A DNA stretch of 64,000 nt from Rosistilla carotiformis (GTDB lineage: Bacteria > Planctomycetota > Planctomycetia > Pirellulales > Pirellulaceae): contig NZ_CP036348.1 in the NCBI RefSeq assembly GCF_007753095.1, positions 4,030,001 through 4,094,000 on the forward strand, given 5' to 3'. Made by a program: the position numbers and the translations under genes. Positions within the stretch are counted from its first letter, which is position 1; each line of letters opens with the position of its first letter. The notes beneath the pieces are model-generated. The model made no database searches. It was not told the origin of the DNA and worked only from the letters and a program-made list of their open reading frames with translations. Shown here one piece after another: positions 1-8,647 of this stretch.

Positions 1-300
1 ATCGCGTTGGCTCGCAGCGAGTGTTTGTCGGCAGCCAACAGCGGCGACAAAGATCATGCGTTGTTCTGGTTGCCGGTTTGGGAAGAATGGAGCCGGCGGC
101 TCGAGGTGGGAGCGTTCCTGCGTCGCGGTGAACTTCGGCGATACCAGAGTATGCAGGGATACCTGATCCGCAAGAAGTTGGAGCTGCTGGAACACGAATT
201 GGAGCATGATCCCTACGAGCCGGAAGAGGTGAAGGCGGTGGTGCGGGGAATTTTTGCGACCAATTCGCGTTGGGTGCAAAGCTTTCGCGATCCATCGTAG
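1..300 (+). CDS. C-terminal part of an unknown protein, cut by the window edge
   Basis: The reading frame is open from base 1 and ends in TAG at 298-300. The only start-like codon near the edge is a TTG at 7, with no visible ribosome site, so the gene most likely begins upstream of the window. The visible 99 or so codons are rich in Glu, Arg, Leu and Trp and look helical, with an acidic stretch (LEHELEHDPYEPEEVKAV). There is no signal peptide, membrane segment or motif I recognise. The gene ends about 85 bases before the tandem palindromic repeat. No function can be assigned. Confidence 0.55.
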   Translation: MALARSECLSAANSGDKDHALFWLPVWEEWSRRLEVGAFLRRGELRRYQSMQGYLIRKKLELLEHELEHDPYEPEEVKAVVRGIFATNSRWVQSFRDPS

Positions 301-380
301 GTTTTGCGAGGCGAGAAAGGTTTAGTGTTCCGGATGATTTCGTCGGATTATGCAGATCGTATTGGCTATGCTCCGTTTCA

Positions 381-850
381 CAAAGCGTAGTAGACGAGGT
401 TACGAGTCCTCTTGCATCAGACCCAATCGCTGGGACTCGTAACCTCGTCCACTACGTCCCGATGCTAATTCTTTCCACGGTCCGAGGCTCCGTTCTACAA
501 AGCGTAGTGGACGAGGCTACGAGTCCTTTTGCATCAGACCAAATCGCTGGGACTCGTAACCTCGTCCACTACGTCCCGACGCTAATTCTTTCCACGGTCC
601 GAGGCTCCGTTCATTGAAGCGTAGTGGACGAGGTTACGAGTCCTTTTGCAACAACCCTAATCGCTGGGACTCGTAACCTCGTCCACCACGTCCCAACGCT
701 AATTCTAGCCACGGTCCGAGGCTCCGTTCTACAAAGCGTAGTGGACGAGGCTACGAGTCCTTTTGCATCAGCCCCAATCGCTGGGACTCGTAACCTCGTC
801 CACTACGTCCCAACGCTAATTCTTTCCATGGTCCGAGGCTCCTTCTTTGA
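381..850. repeat. Four tandem 117-bp units, each with a 23-bp inverted repeat
   Basis: Left arms (GTAGTGGACGAGGTTACGAG plus TCC) begin at 387, 504, 621 and 738, spaced exactly 117 bases. Right arms are the reverse complement and lie at 433-455, 550-572, 667-689 and 784-806. Arms are 23 bases with 0-2 mismatches, and the loop is 23 bases. The remainder of each unit (around ...CTAATTCTTTCCACGGTCCGAGGCTCCGTTC) is also conserved. Short frames read through the array on the plus strand, but they only translate the repeat and are not genes. A fifth copy of the hairpin sits alone at 22454-22526, so this is a dispersed family and not only a local duplication. Confidence 0.95.
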
Positions 851-997
851 ACGGTACTGCGGTTAAACTAGAAATCCACTTATTCGCTGCTTAAAACGCC
901 GATATCTGCCGGTTTTGCCCACCGCCGCGATCGGTGAACAATATTGTTCTGCGGTCGGACCGGAATCCTTCTGCAAACGAAGCTCTGGACCAAATCT

Positions 998-2017
998 ATG
1001 AAAACGCCTCATACGCGCCTCGGCTTTACCCTCATCGAGCTGCTGGTTGTGATTTCGATCATCGGTATCTTGGTTGCCTTGCTGTTGCCAGCGGTGCAGG
1101 CTGCGCGGGAAGCGGCGCGGCGTACCGATTGTGCGAACCGCGTGCGGCAATTGGCCGTTGCGACGCACATGCACCACGATGTGTTCCGCTACTTTCCGCC
1201 GGCGCGTTATGAATCGCGTCCCGATGCCGCCCCATCGAATCAATGCGGTTTGGAAACGCCAACTTGGTTGGCCCGCGTGATGCCATTCATCGAACAAGTC
1301 TCGCTCGGCGATCAATGGGAGTTTTCCAAACCGTGGCACGAACACGACGAAAGTGTACGGACGGTTGTCCCCGACATTTTCTTATGTCCTTCGCGACGCT
1401 CCGGCACGCAACCGATCGGGACGCGGAACTTGCGGACGACGGTCGATGGAGGCGGCGGACGGTTGCCCTGCGGTTGCCCGATTCCGCCACGCACCAATGA
1501 TGTCGCCGTCGATGTTCCCGGAGCGCTCTGCGATTATGCAGGAAACCATGGCGACCTGACTCCCGGAGCCACCGGTGCTCCAACCGACTTCTATTACGGC
1601 GGCAATGGGACGGGAGTCATCATTAGCGTCCATCCGACTTGCAAAGATGGAAAAGCAATAGGTCCGTCGGATCGTATCCGCATGGCCTCGGTCAGCGATG
1701 GAACCTCAAGCACTTTCCTGTTTGGTGAGAAGTTTGTCCCACTCGACGGTCTCGCTCAGTTCCCCGAAGACTCTCCCGCTTACGATGGCGATCACCTGCC
1801 AGCTTCTTGCCGATTGGCGGGGCCGGGTCTGCGACTGGCCAGCGGTCCCCGCGACGTGCTGGCCGACATGTTTTCGTTTGGCAGCTGGCATCCCGCCGGC
1901 GTCCACTTCGCCCTCGTCGATGGCAGCGTGCGGATGTTCAGTCCAACGACCGACACGAAGACTCTCGGATCGTTGGCCAACCGCGGGGACGCACGCGTCG
2001 TGGAGTTGATGCAGTGA
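998..2017 (+). CDS. DUF1559 prepilin-type secreted protein
   Basis: A type IV prepilin-like leader follows the start ([10 protein letters not shown], then a hydrophobic helix ending [15 protein letters not shown]). This is the hallmark of the planctomycete DUF1559 family. Near the C-terminus the [13 protein letters not shown] segment is the H-X9-DG motif that closes these proteins. The frame is open from 944, but the ATG at 998 places the leader at the expected distance from the start; it lacks a clear Shine-Dalgarno. The protein is about 339 residues, normal for the family. It is presumably processed by a prepilin peptidase and becomes an envelope pseudopilin-like protein; its exact role is unknown. 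The stop overlaps the GTG start of the following lipoprotein gene, indicating translational coupling. Confidence 0.93.
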   Translation: MKTPHTRLGFTLIELLVVISIIGILVALLLPAVQAAREAARRTDCANRVRQLAVATHMHHDVFRYFPPARYESRPDAAPSNQCGLETPTWLARVMPFIEQVSLGDQWEFSKPWHEHDESVRTVVPDIFLCPSRRSGTQPIGTRNLRTTVDGGGGRLPCGCPIPPRTNDVAVDVPGALCDYAGNHGDLTPGATGAPTDFYYGGNGTGVIISVHPTCKDGKAIGPSDRIRMASVSDGTSSTFLFGEKFVPLDGLAQFPEDSPAYDGDHLPASCRLAGPGLRLASGPRDVLADMFSFGSWHPAGVHFALVDGSVRMFSPTTDTKTLGSLANRGDARVVELMQ

Positions 2018-2445
2018 AGGCTTCCACGTCAGCAGCGTTCCTGGTCGCGATTGGCTGCATCCTGTTGCTCACGTCGATAGGATGCGGGCCCCCGATCGGT
2101 CCAACCTCGGGCATCGTGCGATTCGACGACGGCGAGCCTGTTAGGTCGGGGAGTATCGAATTTCGCAGGCTAAGCGACAAGGAACGATTTGCAAGTCGCA
2201 TCTCATCCGGTGGCGAATTCCAGCCCGTCAACCAAGCTGGCGAGATCGGTCTACCACCGGGATCGTACGAAGTCGTCGTCGTCCAAATCGTGCTGACCGA
2301 AGACCTCGCAAAATCGGCCCATGCCCACGGAAACACGGTTCCCCGTCGCTACGCCGACTACTACACCAGCGGACTTTCTGTCGAGGTTGCCGAAGCGCAA
2401 ACCGAACCGATCGAACTGATTCTGGAAACCGACGACGAATCGTAG
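2014..2445 (+). CDS. Small lipoprotein with a carboxypeptidase-regulatory-like fold
   Basis: The GTG start at 2014 overlaps the TGA of the DUF1559 gene (GTGA). This start gives a short lysine-bearing n-region, a hydrophobic core and the lipobox TSIGC, so the 143-residue product should be a lipoprotein. The remainder ([27 protein letters not shown]) is typical of small beta-sandwich proteins that follow DUF1559 genes in planctomycetes. Function is unknown; the pairing suggests an envelope assembly or anchoring role for the prepilin-like partner (inference). An upstream in-frame ATG at 1807 lies inside the preceding gene and would place the lipobox about 90 residues in, so it is not used. Confidence 0.85.
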   Translation: MKASTSAAFLVAIGCILLLTSIGCGPPIGPTSGIVRFDDGEPVRSGSIEFRRLSDKERFASRISSGGEFQPVNQAGEIGLPPGSYEVVVVQIVLTEDLAKSAHAHGNTVPRRYADYYTSGLSVEVAEAQTEPIELILETDDES

Positions 2446-2472
2446 ACGCGTTGAGATCGTTATTGCAACGAC

Positions 2473-2497
2473 GTGCTGGAGCAAAAAGCTCAAGCAC
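2473..2497. terminator. Hairpin between convergent genes
   Basis: GTGCTGGAGC at 2473-2482 pairs with GCTCAAGCAC at 2488-2497 around an AAAAA loop, with one mismatch. It lies between the lipoprotein gene (ends 2445) and the oppositely oriented gene ending at 2548, where a bidirectional terminator is expected. There is no long T run. Confidence 0.45.
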
Positions 2498-2547
2498 GGA
2501 GATTCAGAACACTGCGGTTAGCGGATTGCCGACAGTGGCAACGGCAA

Positions 2548-3030
2548 CTAATTCGTCGCTGGAAGATCCTCAGGCTTGTCGCCCGGCTTGGTGCGAATCG
2601 GTTCGATCGATACGCCATCTTTCGAATCGGGAATCGCGGGCATCGCACCGGGAGTCGGGAACGCAGACTCGGGAATCGCTTTCAAGTCTTTCTTGCGGTC
2701 GGCTTCGGCCAGCAACGAATACTCGGCTCCTTTCTTGCCTTCCAAATCGTAGCGGCCCCAATACACTTGGCTTGTTGGGTTGTAGTAGTAGACATACCGA
2801 GGTTGGCTTGGATACGAAATGCAGTAGTGATAGCTGTAGGAATTCGACGTAACCGTGGGGCGGTAATAGTAACGCGTGTAGCTGTACGATTGCGTTGGCT
2901 GGTACGACCAACTGCTGTAATACTGCCGTTGGCCATAGCCGTAGTCCGCGTCCGCTTCGGAGCCGCCCGCGGTGATCATCATGCCCACGGCCAATGCGAT
3001 CAGCCCTAAGTTGCGTGTGTGCGAAAACAT
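2548..3030 (-). CDS. Small secreted tyrosine-rich protein
   Basis: The 160-residue product begins with a signal peptide (LGLIALAVGMMITAGGSEADA). A tyrosine- and serine-rich stretch follows from about residue 30 to 90 (QRQYYSSWSYQ, YSYTRYYYRP). The C-terminal half is more conventional, with a YWGRYDLEGKKGAEYSLL segment and a proline-rich tail. A GGGAGAG ribosome site precedes the ATG. The composition is that of exported planctomycete envelope or matrix proteins, but no domain or enzyme motif is visible. The downstream neighbour is convergent and the upstream gene divergent, so it is probably transcribed alone. Confidence 0.8.
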   Translation of the reverse strand: MFSHTRNLGLIALAVGMMITAGGSEADADYGYGQRQYYSSWSYQPTQSYSYTRYYYRPTVTSNSYSYHYCISYPSQPRYVYYYNPTSQVYWGRYDLEGKKGAEYSLLAEADRKKDLKAIPESAFPTPGAMPAIPDSKDGVSIEPIRTKPGDKPEDLPATN

Positions 3031-3344
3031 CGTTTCTCTCCCAAGTTGTTTTTTTGTTGCAAGCGTTTCAACAGCCTGTCTGAAACATGGATACCGATCG
3101 CCACCGCAGGCCGGACAGAGATTTGATGATTTTTCAGAAAAAGGTTCTACACACTTCCCGGCCCCCGTTTCGCAGCGGTTCCACTCGACCAGAAAAGCAG
3201 AGCAACCAAGCGTTCACGCGAGACCGATGCCGCTGGATCGGTGATGATCGGCGACGCAAGTGCCGCAATTTGCCCGGCTTCACTTTACTTCGCTTGCCGG
3301 ATGTAATAGATCATGCGAAAAAGATCAGAAAGGAAGTTGTGCCC

Positions 3345-4190
3345 GTGACCGAGTCCCATGCCCCCTCTGAAAACAAGCGTCCCCTGCCATCGGCAGGCTG
3401 GTCGGCCTACCGCTGGCTGCTGACCGGAGCTGTCGGCCTGATGGCGTTGGGATGTGTGGCGATTCTTTTGTCCGCTAATCAAACGACCGCGACACCGATC
3501 TCCAGTTTTGAAGTGGTCGCGACGTACCCGCACGATGCGGCAGCGTTTACCCAAGGTCTGGCGATTGCCGATGGCCGGATGTACGAAGGGACGGGGCAAT
3601 ATGGCAGCAGTTCGTTGCGTCGTGTCGATCTACCGACGGGGAACGTGTTGCAAAGCATCTCCCTGAACCGCGATCTGTTCGGTGAAGGGATTACCGTCTG
3701 GAAAGACTCGATCATCCAATTGACGTGGAAGAAGCGTCGGGCGTTTGTCTTCGACCGCGAAACCTTCCAACATCGCAAGACGCTCCGCTACGCAGGCGAA
3801 GGCTGGGGGCTGACCCACGATGGCACCCATCTGATCATGAGCGACGGATCATCGCGGCTGCGATTCCTCGATCCGGAAACGTTTAAGGAAATCCGGCAAG
3901 TGATCGTGCACGATGGCCGACGCCGAATCGACGACCTCAACGAATTGGAGTTCGTCGAAGGAGAGATCTTTGCCAACGTCTGGTACAACGATTCCGTCGC
4001 CCGAATCTCTCCGGTCGACGGTCGCGTTTTGGGTTGGATCGATTTGCACAGCCTCTGGCCGGCAAACCAACGGCCAACTCGCGAGCATGTGCTCAATGGG
4101 ATCGCATACGATCGCGACGCCAAACGGTTGTTTGTGACCGGAAAAAACTGGCCCAAGCTGTACGAAGTGCGGATCGTCGAGAGCAATTGA
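3345..4190 (+). CDS. Glutaminyl-peptide cyclotransferase, plant/bacterial type
   Basis: The C-terminal 230 residues follow the beta-propeller glutaminyl cyclase family (PF05096) closely. Visible motifs are FTQGL, YEGTGQYGSSSLR, LFGEGIT, GWGLT, LNELEFVEGEIFANVW and VLNGIAYD...LFVTGKNWPKLYEV. The enzyme converts N-terminal glutamine of exported proteins to pyroglutamate. One transmembrane helix (about residues 23-43) would anchor it facing the periplasm. I chose GTG 3345 because AGGAAG lies 8 bases upstream and the anchor then falls near the N-terminus. A GTG at 3339 is the alternative. The frame is open from 3087, but the residues before 3339 look non-coding. It stands alone between divergent and convergent neighbours. 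Confidence 0.9.
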   Translation: MTESHAPSENKRPLPSAGWSAYRWLLTGAVGLMALGCVAILLSANQTTATPISSFEVVATYPHDAAAFTQGLAIADGRMYEGTGQYGSSSLRRVDLPTGNVLQSISLNRDLFGEGITVWKDSIIQLTWKKRRAFVFDRETFQHRKTLRYAGEGWGLTHDGTHLIMSDGSSRLRFLDPETFKEIRQVIVHDGRRRIDDLNELEFVEGEIFANVWYNDSVARISPVDGRVLGWIDLHSLWPANQRPTREHVLNGIAYDRDAKRLFVTGKNWPKLYEVRIVESN

Positions 4191-4216
4191 GCCCCGGGCG
4201 GCCTGCGTTCCTACGG

Positions 4217-4242
4217 GCCGACGCGCGGGAGCACGCGTCGGC
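4217..4242. terminator. GC-rich hairpin between convergent genes
   Basis: GCCGACGCG (4217-4225) and CGCGTCGGC (4234-4242) form a perfect 9-bp stem with an 8-base loop. It lies between the stop of the glutaminyl cyclase gene at 4190 and the stop of glgB at 4264 on the other strand. A bidirectional terminator role fits, although no T run follows. Confidence 0.5.
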
Positions 4243-4263
4243 GACACTGGCGAACCGGCTCGC

Positions 4264-6477
4264 TTACGCTTCGTGCTTCAGCACCACGATGCCCAACGGC
4301 GGCAGATCGATCTTAATCGAATCGGTACGGCCGTGGTGCGGGATGCCCAACGATTGCGTCATGCCGGGGTTGACGATGTTGCTGCCGCCGTAAGCCTCCG
4401 CATCCGAATTAAACACCTCCGTCCAACGACCACTCTGCGTGATCCCCACGTGGTAGCCCTTACGGACAACGGGGGTGAAGTTGGCACAGACCATCAGCGC
4501 GGGGCCATACCCATCGGCTTTGCGAACGTAGGCCAAGACGCTGTCGTTGGCGTTCATGCAGTCGACCCATTCAAAGCCGGCGGCGGTGAAATCATCGTGA
4601 TGCATGGCGGGATTCTCGATCACCAGCTTATTCAGATCGCGAACCAAATTTTGGATGCCGCGATGGGTGTCGAAATCAAGCAGTTCCCACTGGATCGGAC
4701 CATCTTCGTTCCATTCGTTCCATTGCCCAAACTCGCCCCCCATGAATAGCAACTTCTTGCCGGGGTGCGTCCACATGTAGGAGTACAGCAGCCGCAAGTT
4801 GGCGAACTTCTGCCATAGATCGCCGGGCATTTGCGACAACAACGCTCCCTTGCCATGCACCACTTCGTCGTGCGACAGCGGCAGGGTGAAGTTTTCGGTG
4901 AAGGCATAGATCAGACTGAACGTCAGTTCATTGTGGTGATGGCTGCGGTGGATCGGATCGTTGTGAAAATAATCCAACGTATCGTTCATCCAGCCCATGT
5001 TCCACTTAAACGTGAAACCTAAACCGCCGTCATAGGTCGGCCGCGAAACGCCGCCCCACGCTGTCGATTCTTCCGCAATCGTGACCGCTCCGGGGAACTT
5101 CTCGTGGACCACGACATTAAATTCACGCAGGAAGTCGATCGCAGCGATGTTCTCGCGTCCGCCATGTTGGTTGGGAATCCATTGGCCCGCTTCGCGGCTG
5201 TAATCCAGGTACAGCATCGACGCCACTGCGTCGACGCGAAGCCCGTCGATGTGGTATTTGTCGAGCCAGAACAGGGCGTTGGAGATCAGGAAATTGCGGA
5301 CTTCATTACGTCCGTAATTGAAGATATTTGTGCCCCAGTCGGGATGTTCGCCCTGCCGTGGATCGGCATGTTCGTACAGCGCCGATCCATCGAAATGGGC
5401 CAACCCGTGGCCATCTTTGGGATAGTGGGCGGGAACCCAGTCCAAGATCACGCCGATCCCGTTTTGGTGGCAATGGTCGACGAAGTACATGAAATCTTCC
5501 GGCGTACCGTAACGGCTGGTGGCGGCGAAATAACCGACCGTTTGGTAGCCCCAGCTGCCGGTGAACGGATGCTCGCTGATCGGCATCAGTTCCAAGTGGG
5601 TGAAGTTCATTTCCTTGCAATAGTCGACCAACCGATGAGCCAGGTCGCGGTAGTTCAACCAACCGTGCTCCTGATCGCCCCCTTGCTGCCAGCTGCCAAG
5701 ATGGACTTCATAGATATTAAACGGCTTTTCCAGCTGGTTGGATTCGCGGCGGCTTTCCATCCACGTATCATCTTGCCAGCTGTGGGTGTCCAACCGAGTC
5801 ACAATCGACGCGGTTCGCGGCGGTAGTTCGGCGGCAAACCCCAACGGATCGCTCTTGTCGTTCCATACGCCATCCTGCTGGAGGATGCGGAATTTATAGA
5901 TATCCCCTTCCTTCACCTCAGGAATAAACAATTCCCAAACGCCCAGATTGGGATGGACCTTCATGGCATGCTTGCCGCCGTCCCAATTGTTGAAATCGCC
6001 AACCACCTGAACCGTCTTGGCATTGGGCGCCCAAACGCTGAAGTTCACACCCGAGGTGCCGCCGACGGTCCGAATCTGAGCTCCCAAACGCTTGTATAGC
6101 TCGTAATGCCGACCTTCACCCAACAGGTAGCGATCGAGTTCTTGCAACAACGGTTCAACGGCGTATGGATCAGGCATGATGGTCACTTCGCCCGAATTAT
6201 GGGCGACTTTCAAGCGGTAGTTTGGGGAAACGGCTTCGTTGTCGAGCGGGCAAATGGCTTCGTAAAAACCGGCTGGATGCAACCGACGCATCAACCGTGG
6301 CGATTCTTCGGGCTGATCGACCAACCAGACCTGGGAGCTGTCGGGGACAAACGCCCGCACGGCGATCGCTTTGCGACCCTGGTATTCTACCGGATGCGGA
6401 CCGAGCAGTTCAGCAGGGTTTTCATGACGCCCGGCGACCAGGCGTCCGATTCCATCAAGCGGGACCTGAGTGTGCAT
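4264..6477 (-). CDS. glgB: 1,4-alpha-glucan branching enzyme
   Basis: This 737-residue protein forms alpha-1,6 branches in glycogen in the cytoplasm. It has the full bacterial GlgB layout: an N-terminal beta-sandwich (about 15-115), a CBM48 module (about 140-240, [21 protein letters not shown]), then a GH13 barrel. Catalytic features are visible: Asp416 in DGLRVDAV (nucleophile), Glu469 in TIAEES (acid/base) and Asp537 in [10 protein letters not shown] (transition-state stabiliser). Length is normal for the family. No other glycogen genes lie nearby, so it is apparently a single-gene unit. The next gene upstream is 283 bases away; I see nothing identifiable in that gap. Confidence 0.98.
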   Translation of the reverse strand: MHTQVPLDGIGRLVAGRHENPAELLGPHPVEYQGRKAIAVRAFVPDSSQVWLVDQPEESPRLMRRLHPAGFYEAICPLDNEAVSPNYRLKVAHNSGEVTIMPDPYAVEPLLQELDRYLLGEGRHYELYKRLGAQIRTVGGTSGVNFSVWAPNAKTVQVVGDFNNWDGGKHAMKVHPNLGVWELFIPEVKEGDIYKFRILQQDGVWNDKSDPLGFAAELPPRTASIVTRLDTHSWQDDTWMESRRESNQLEKPFNIYEVHLGSWQQGGDQEHGWLNYRDLAHRLVDYCKEMNFTHLELMPISEHPFTGSWGYQTVGYFAATSRYGTPEDFMYFVDHCHQNGIGVILDWVPAHYPKDGHGLAHFDGSALYEHADPRQGEHPDWGTNIFNYGRNEVRNFLISNALFWLDKYHIDGLRVDAVASMLYLDYSREAGQWIPNQHGGRENIAAIDFLREFNVVVHEKFPGAVTIAEESTAWGGVSRPTYDGGLGFTFKWNMGWMNDTLDYFHNDPIHRSHHHNELTFSLIYAFTENFTLPLSHDEVVHGKGALLSQMPGDLWQKFANLRLLYSYMWTHPGKKLLFMGGEFGQWNEWNEDGPIQWELLDFDTHRGIQNLVRDLNKLVIENPAMHHDDFTAAGFEWVDCMNANDSVLAYVRKADGYGPALMVCANFTPVVRKGYHVGITQSGRWTEVFNSDAEAYGGSNIVNPGMTQSLGIPHHGRTDSIKIDLPPLGIVVLKHEA

Positions 6478-6760
6478 CGAAGGTGACTCGCGTTAAACGA
6501 AAGGGGGGTAGAGGCATCCAATGCTATTCGACGCGTTCACGTCAAATTTGCAAGGGGTTTGGTTAAGGTTGCAACCCAGATTCCGCGGATTAAATGCCCT
6601 TAGCAGCGCAGCCTTGCGATGCGATTGATAGCGGGCGGACCGTCGTCTTGCGTTGCAAATACAGTAAATTCTCAGCGTGATCTTTCGACGTCCGGTTCTC
6701 GGAGTGCGGCGATCGAGCGCCGCACTCCAAGTCTCAATGGCTGCCGATGCGACATTAGGA

Positions 6761-7273
6761 TCAGGCGACGGCAAACGTTGGCGTGTCGGCAACCGCTTGG
6801 CCTGCGAGCCATTTGCGGATCCGATCCAACGGTGCAGGACGCGATTCGGGCATCCGCGCTGAATTTCGTCCTTGCGACAAAAACGCGGCACTTAACCAAC
6901 ACGTACTGACCTGATGGATATCCAACGCTCGGTCGATTCGCCGCCACAAATCGGCATTGGGAATCGAAACCATGCGGCCAAAATGATCCCAGTTGAAACG
7001 CGTTTCTCGCCAACCCGACAGACCGTTGCGGAGTCCATGAATCACGTAGCGGTTGCTGCACATCATCGTTACGCAACTGGGCCCATCAAGGGCCTCCAGT
7101 CCGCGAACGACAGACCACAACGCCAATCGATTGAGATCACACGGTTCATGATCACTCGCTTCAACGACACTCTGTCCCAAAATCGTCTCCAAACTGAACC
7201 GCCAATGATGGCGGTCCTCTTCATCCAAACGCGTCTCGCACACCAACAGAAACTCCGGTAATGCAGCGACCAT
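6761..7273 (-). CDS. RNase HI-like protein with degenerate active site
   Basis: The 170-residue product aligns by eye with RNase HI through its central part. NRLALWSVVRGLEAL corresponds to NRMELMAAIVALEAL of E. coli RNase HI, SNRYVIHGLRN to DSQYVRQGITQ, and ADLWRRIDRALDIHQV to VDLWQRLDAALGQHQI. The catalytic positions are changed: Asp10 corresponds to Glu13, Glu48 to Ala51 and Asp70 to Ser73. No convincing counterpart of Asp134 is seen. Metal-dependent cleavage is therefore unlikely, and binding of RNA/DNA hybrids or proteins is a possible remaining role (inference). I start at the ATG at 7273 because AGGAGAG precedes it at good spacing. A GTG at 7303 would add 10 residues. It is divergent from radC. 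Confidence 0.75.
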   Translation of the reverse strand: MVAALPEFLLVCETRLDEEDRHHWRFSLETILGQSVVEASDHEPCDLNRLALWSVVRGLEALDGPSCVTMMCSNRYVIHGLRNGLSGWRETRFNWDHFGRMVSIPNADLWRRIDRALDIHQVSTCWLSAAFLSQGRNSARMPESRPAPLDRIRKWLAGQAVADTPTFAVA

Positions 7274-7600
7274 ACCATCTCTCCTATCTGGAGGTTGATT
7301 CACAGTGGAAACACAGGTTCCAACTGCGATGAAATCGAATCCTTTCGCTGCCTAAGTCCGTCGCGAGCGACCGCCGTTCGCACTCCAACGCAACCGCGTT
7401 GGCATCGCACGACGAGACGGTCTCCCGAAGGATTTGATCGGCGGGGCATCGCCCCCGGATACAACCGATTTGTTCGGAAACGTTTGCCAGATCGCAAAAC
7501 GCAACCTAACAAGCGCATATCCCGCAAAACCCGCACCCCATCGGTTCGCAAAAGGAATTCGCTTGCATCCAGCGGTAGATTCGTAACAATCGATAACACC
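7274..7600. other. Divergent intergenic region between the RNase H-like gene and radC
   Basis: These 327 bases separate two divergent starts and should hold both promoters. The frame of radC stays open back to 7295, but that part is rich in Arg and Thr with no recognisable similarity, so I treat it as untranslated. No clear -35/-10 pair, hairpin or repeat stands out. Confidence 0.5.
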
Positions 7601-8575
7601 ATGACCATTCCGAAACAGCGATCCGATTCCACGACACGCCGGTACCAACGTTACCTGCCCGTGATTGAAAGGGTTTCCGCACACGATGCGTTTCCAATCG
7701 CTGCGGTGCACCGCGCCTGCGATCCGGAAAAACGAGGCTTTGTGACGCGAGTCGTTAACGAACTGGTGGGGCAAGGCTGGTTGCTGCGCGAAGCGACCGC
7801 GACCGATCAGACGCTGTATCGATGGAACACGGGGCTGGGCGAGTTTTCGGCAGCCAAATGGCTGGACGAAAAACTGTTTGGCAATCAAATCAAACTGGCC
7901 CCCCAGCAAGATCGACCGCGAGAGCGGTTGTTGGCACAGGGCGCTGAAAACTTGCGGACCGCCGAACTCTTCGCGATTCTCGTGCGCAGCGGTCGGCCAG
8001 GAGAATCGGCGATGATGGCGGGAGAGCGTCTAGCCAACGAGTTCGCGGAAAAACTGGATCGATTGCCTACGGCCGGTCGCGGGGAACTGAAATCGATCAG
8101 TCCGGCTGTCGAAAAGACTGCCTACTGCCAGATCATGGCGGGGATCGAATTGGGACGGCGGATAGCCGCGATGTCCGAAGCACCGGCGACGACGAAGATC
8201 TGCAGCACCGCCGAAGCGGCTGCCTTCTGCCGCCGACATTTCGCGCGTTTGGTCAGCGACATGCGACGCGAAGAATTCCATATCGTCACGCTGGATACCA
8301 AGAACCAAGTGATCGATACGCACTGCATCACCGTCGGCACGTTGGATGCCAGTCTGGTCCATCCCCGCGAAGTCTTTCGCGCCGCGATCAAAGACGCGGC
8401 GCAATCGATCGTCTTGGTCCACAATCACCCTTCGGGCGACCCGAGCCCTAGTCCCGAAGACTTTGCCGTGACGCGGCGGTTGGAATCCGCCGGCGAGACG
8501 ATCGGGATTAGCGTACTGGATCACATCGTGCTGGGACGCCAAGGGCACGTCAGCATCCGACAGGGGGCCGGATGA
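7601..8575 (+). CDS. radC: RadC-family JAMM protein with an N-terminal extension
   Basis: From about residue 103 the protein is a standard RadC/UPF0758 protein: a helix-hairpin-helix-like part (RPRERLLAQGAENLRTAELF) and a JAMM metalloprotease-like domain with HNHPSGDPSPSPED at 274-287. The zinc ligands His274, His276 and Asp287 are intact. Despite the name, the family's role in DNA repair is not established. The first 100 residues are extra compared with the usual length of about 225. They read like a small winged-helix domain (FPIAAVHRACDPEKRGFVTRVV..., then LLREA), suggesting nucleic-acid binding. The ATG at 7601 is the first convincing start. The gene ends at a strong hairpin facing ilvE. 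Confidence 0.92.
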   Translation: MTIPKQRSDSTTRRYQRYLPVIERVSAHDAFPIAAVHRACDPEKRGFVTRVVNELVGQGWLLREATATDQTLYRWNTGLGEFSAAKWLDEKLFGNQIKLAPQQDRPRERLLAQGAENLRTAELFAILVRSGRPGESAMMAGERLANEFAEKLDRLPTAGRGELKSISPAVEKTAYCQIMAGIELGRRIAAMSEAPATTKICSTAEAAAFCRRHFARLVSDMRREEFHIVTLDTKNQVIDTHCITVGTLDASLVHPREVFRAAIKDAAQSIVLVHNHPSGDPSPSPEDFAVTRRLESAGETIGISVLDHIVLGRQGHVSIRQGAG

Positions 8576-8589
8576 ACTCGTTGGAAACG

Positions 8590-8626
8590 CGACACCGCCC
8601 GAGACGCAAGCGCTCCGGCGGTGTCG
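8590..8626. terminator. Bidirectional hairpin terminator between radC and ilvE
   Basis: CGACACCGCC (8590-8599) pairs perfectly with GGCGGTGTCG (8617-8626), a 10-bp stem. Its 17-base loop contains a further GAG/CTC pairing. It lies in the 72 bases between two convergent stop codons. Confidence 0.65.
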
Positions 8627-8647
8627 GCGGGATCGATTCGATCGAGC

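Noticed and set aside
381-850. CRISPR array
   Set aside because: The 117-bp period, internal 23-bp palindromes, conserved spacers and absence of cas genes rule this out.
270-866. Two overlapping frames of 115 and 80 codons over the 117-bp array, with repeated VVDE-TSP and GTRNLVHYVP peptides
   Set aside because: They translate the palindromic repeat itself, whose unit is a multiple of three. There is no ribosome site and no sequence beyond the repeat.
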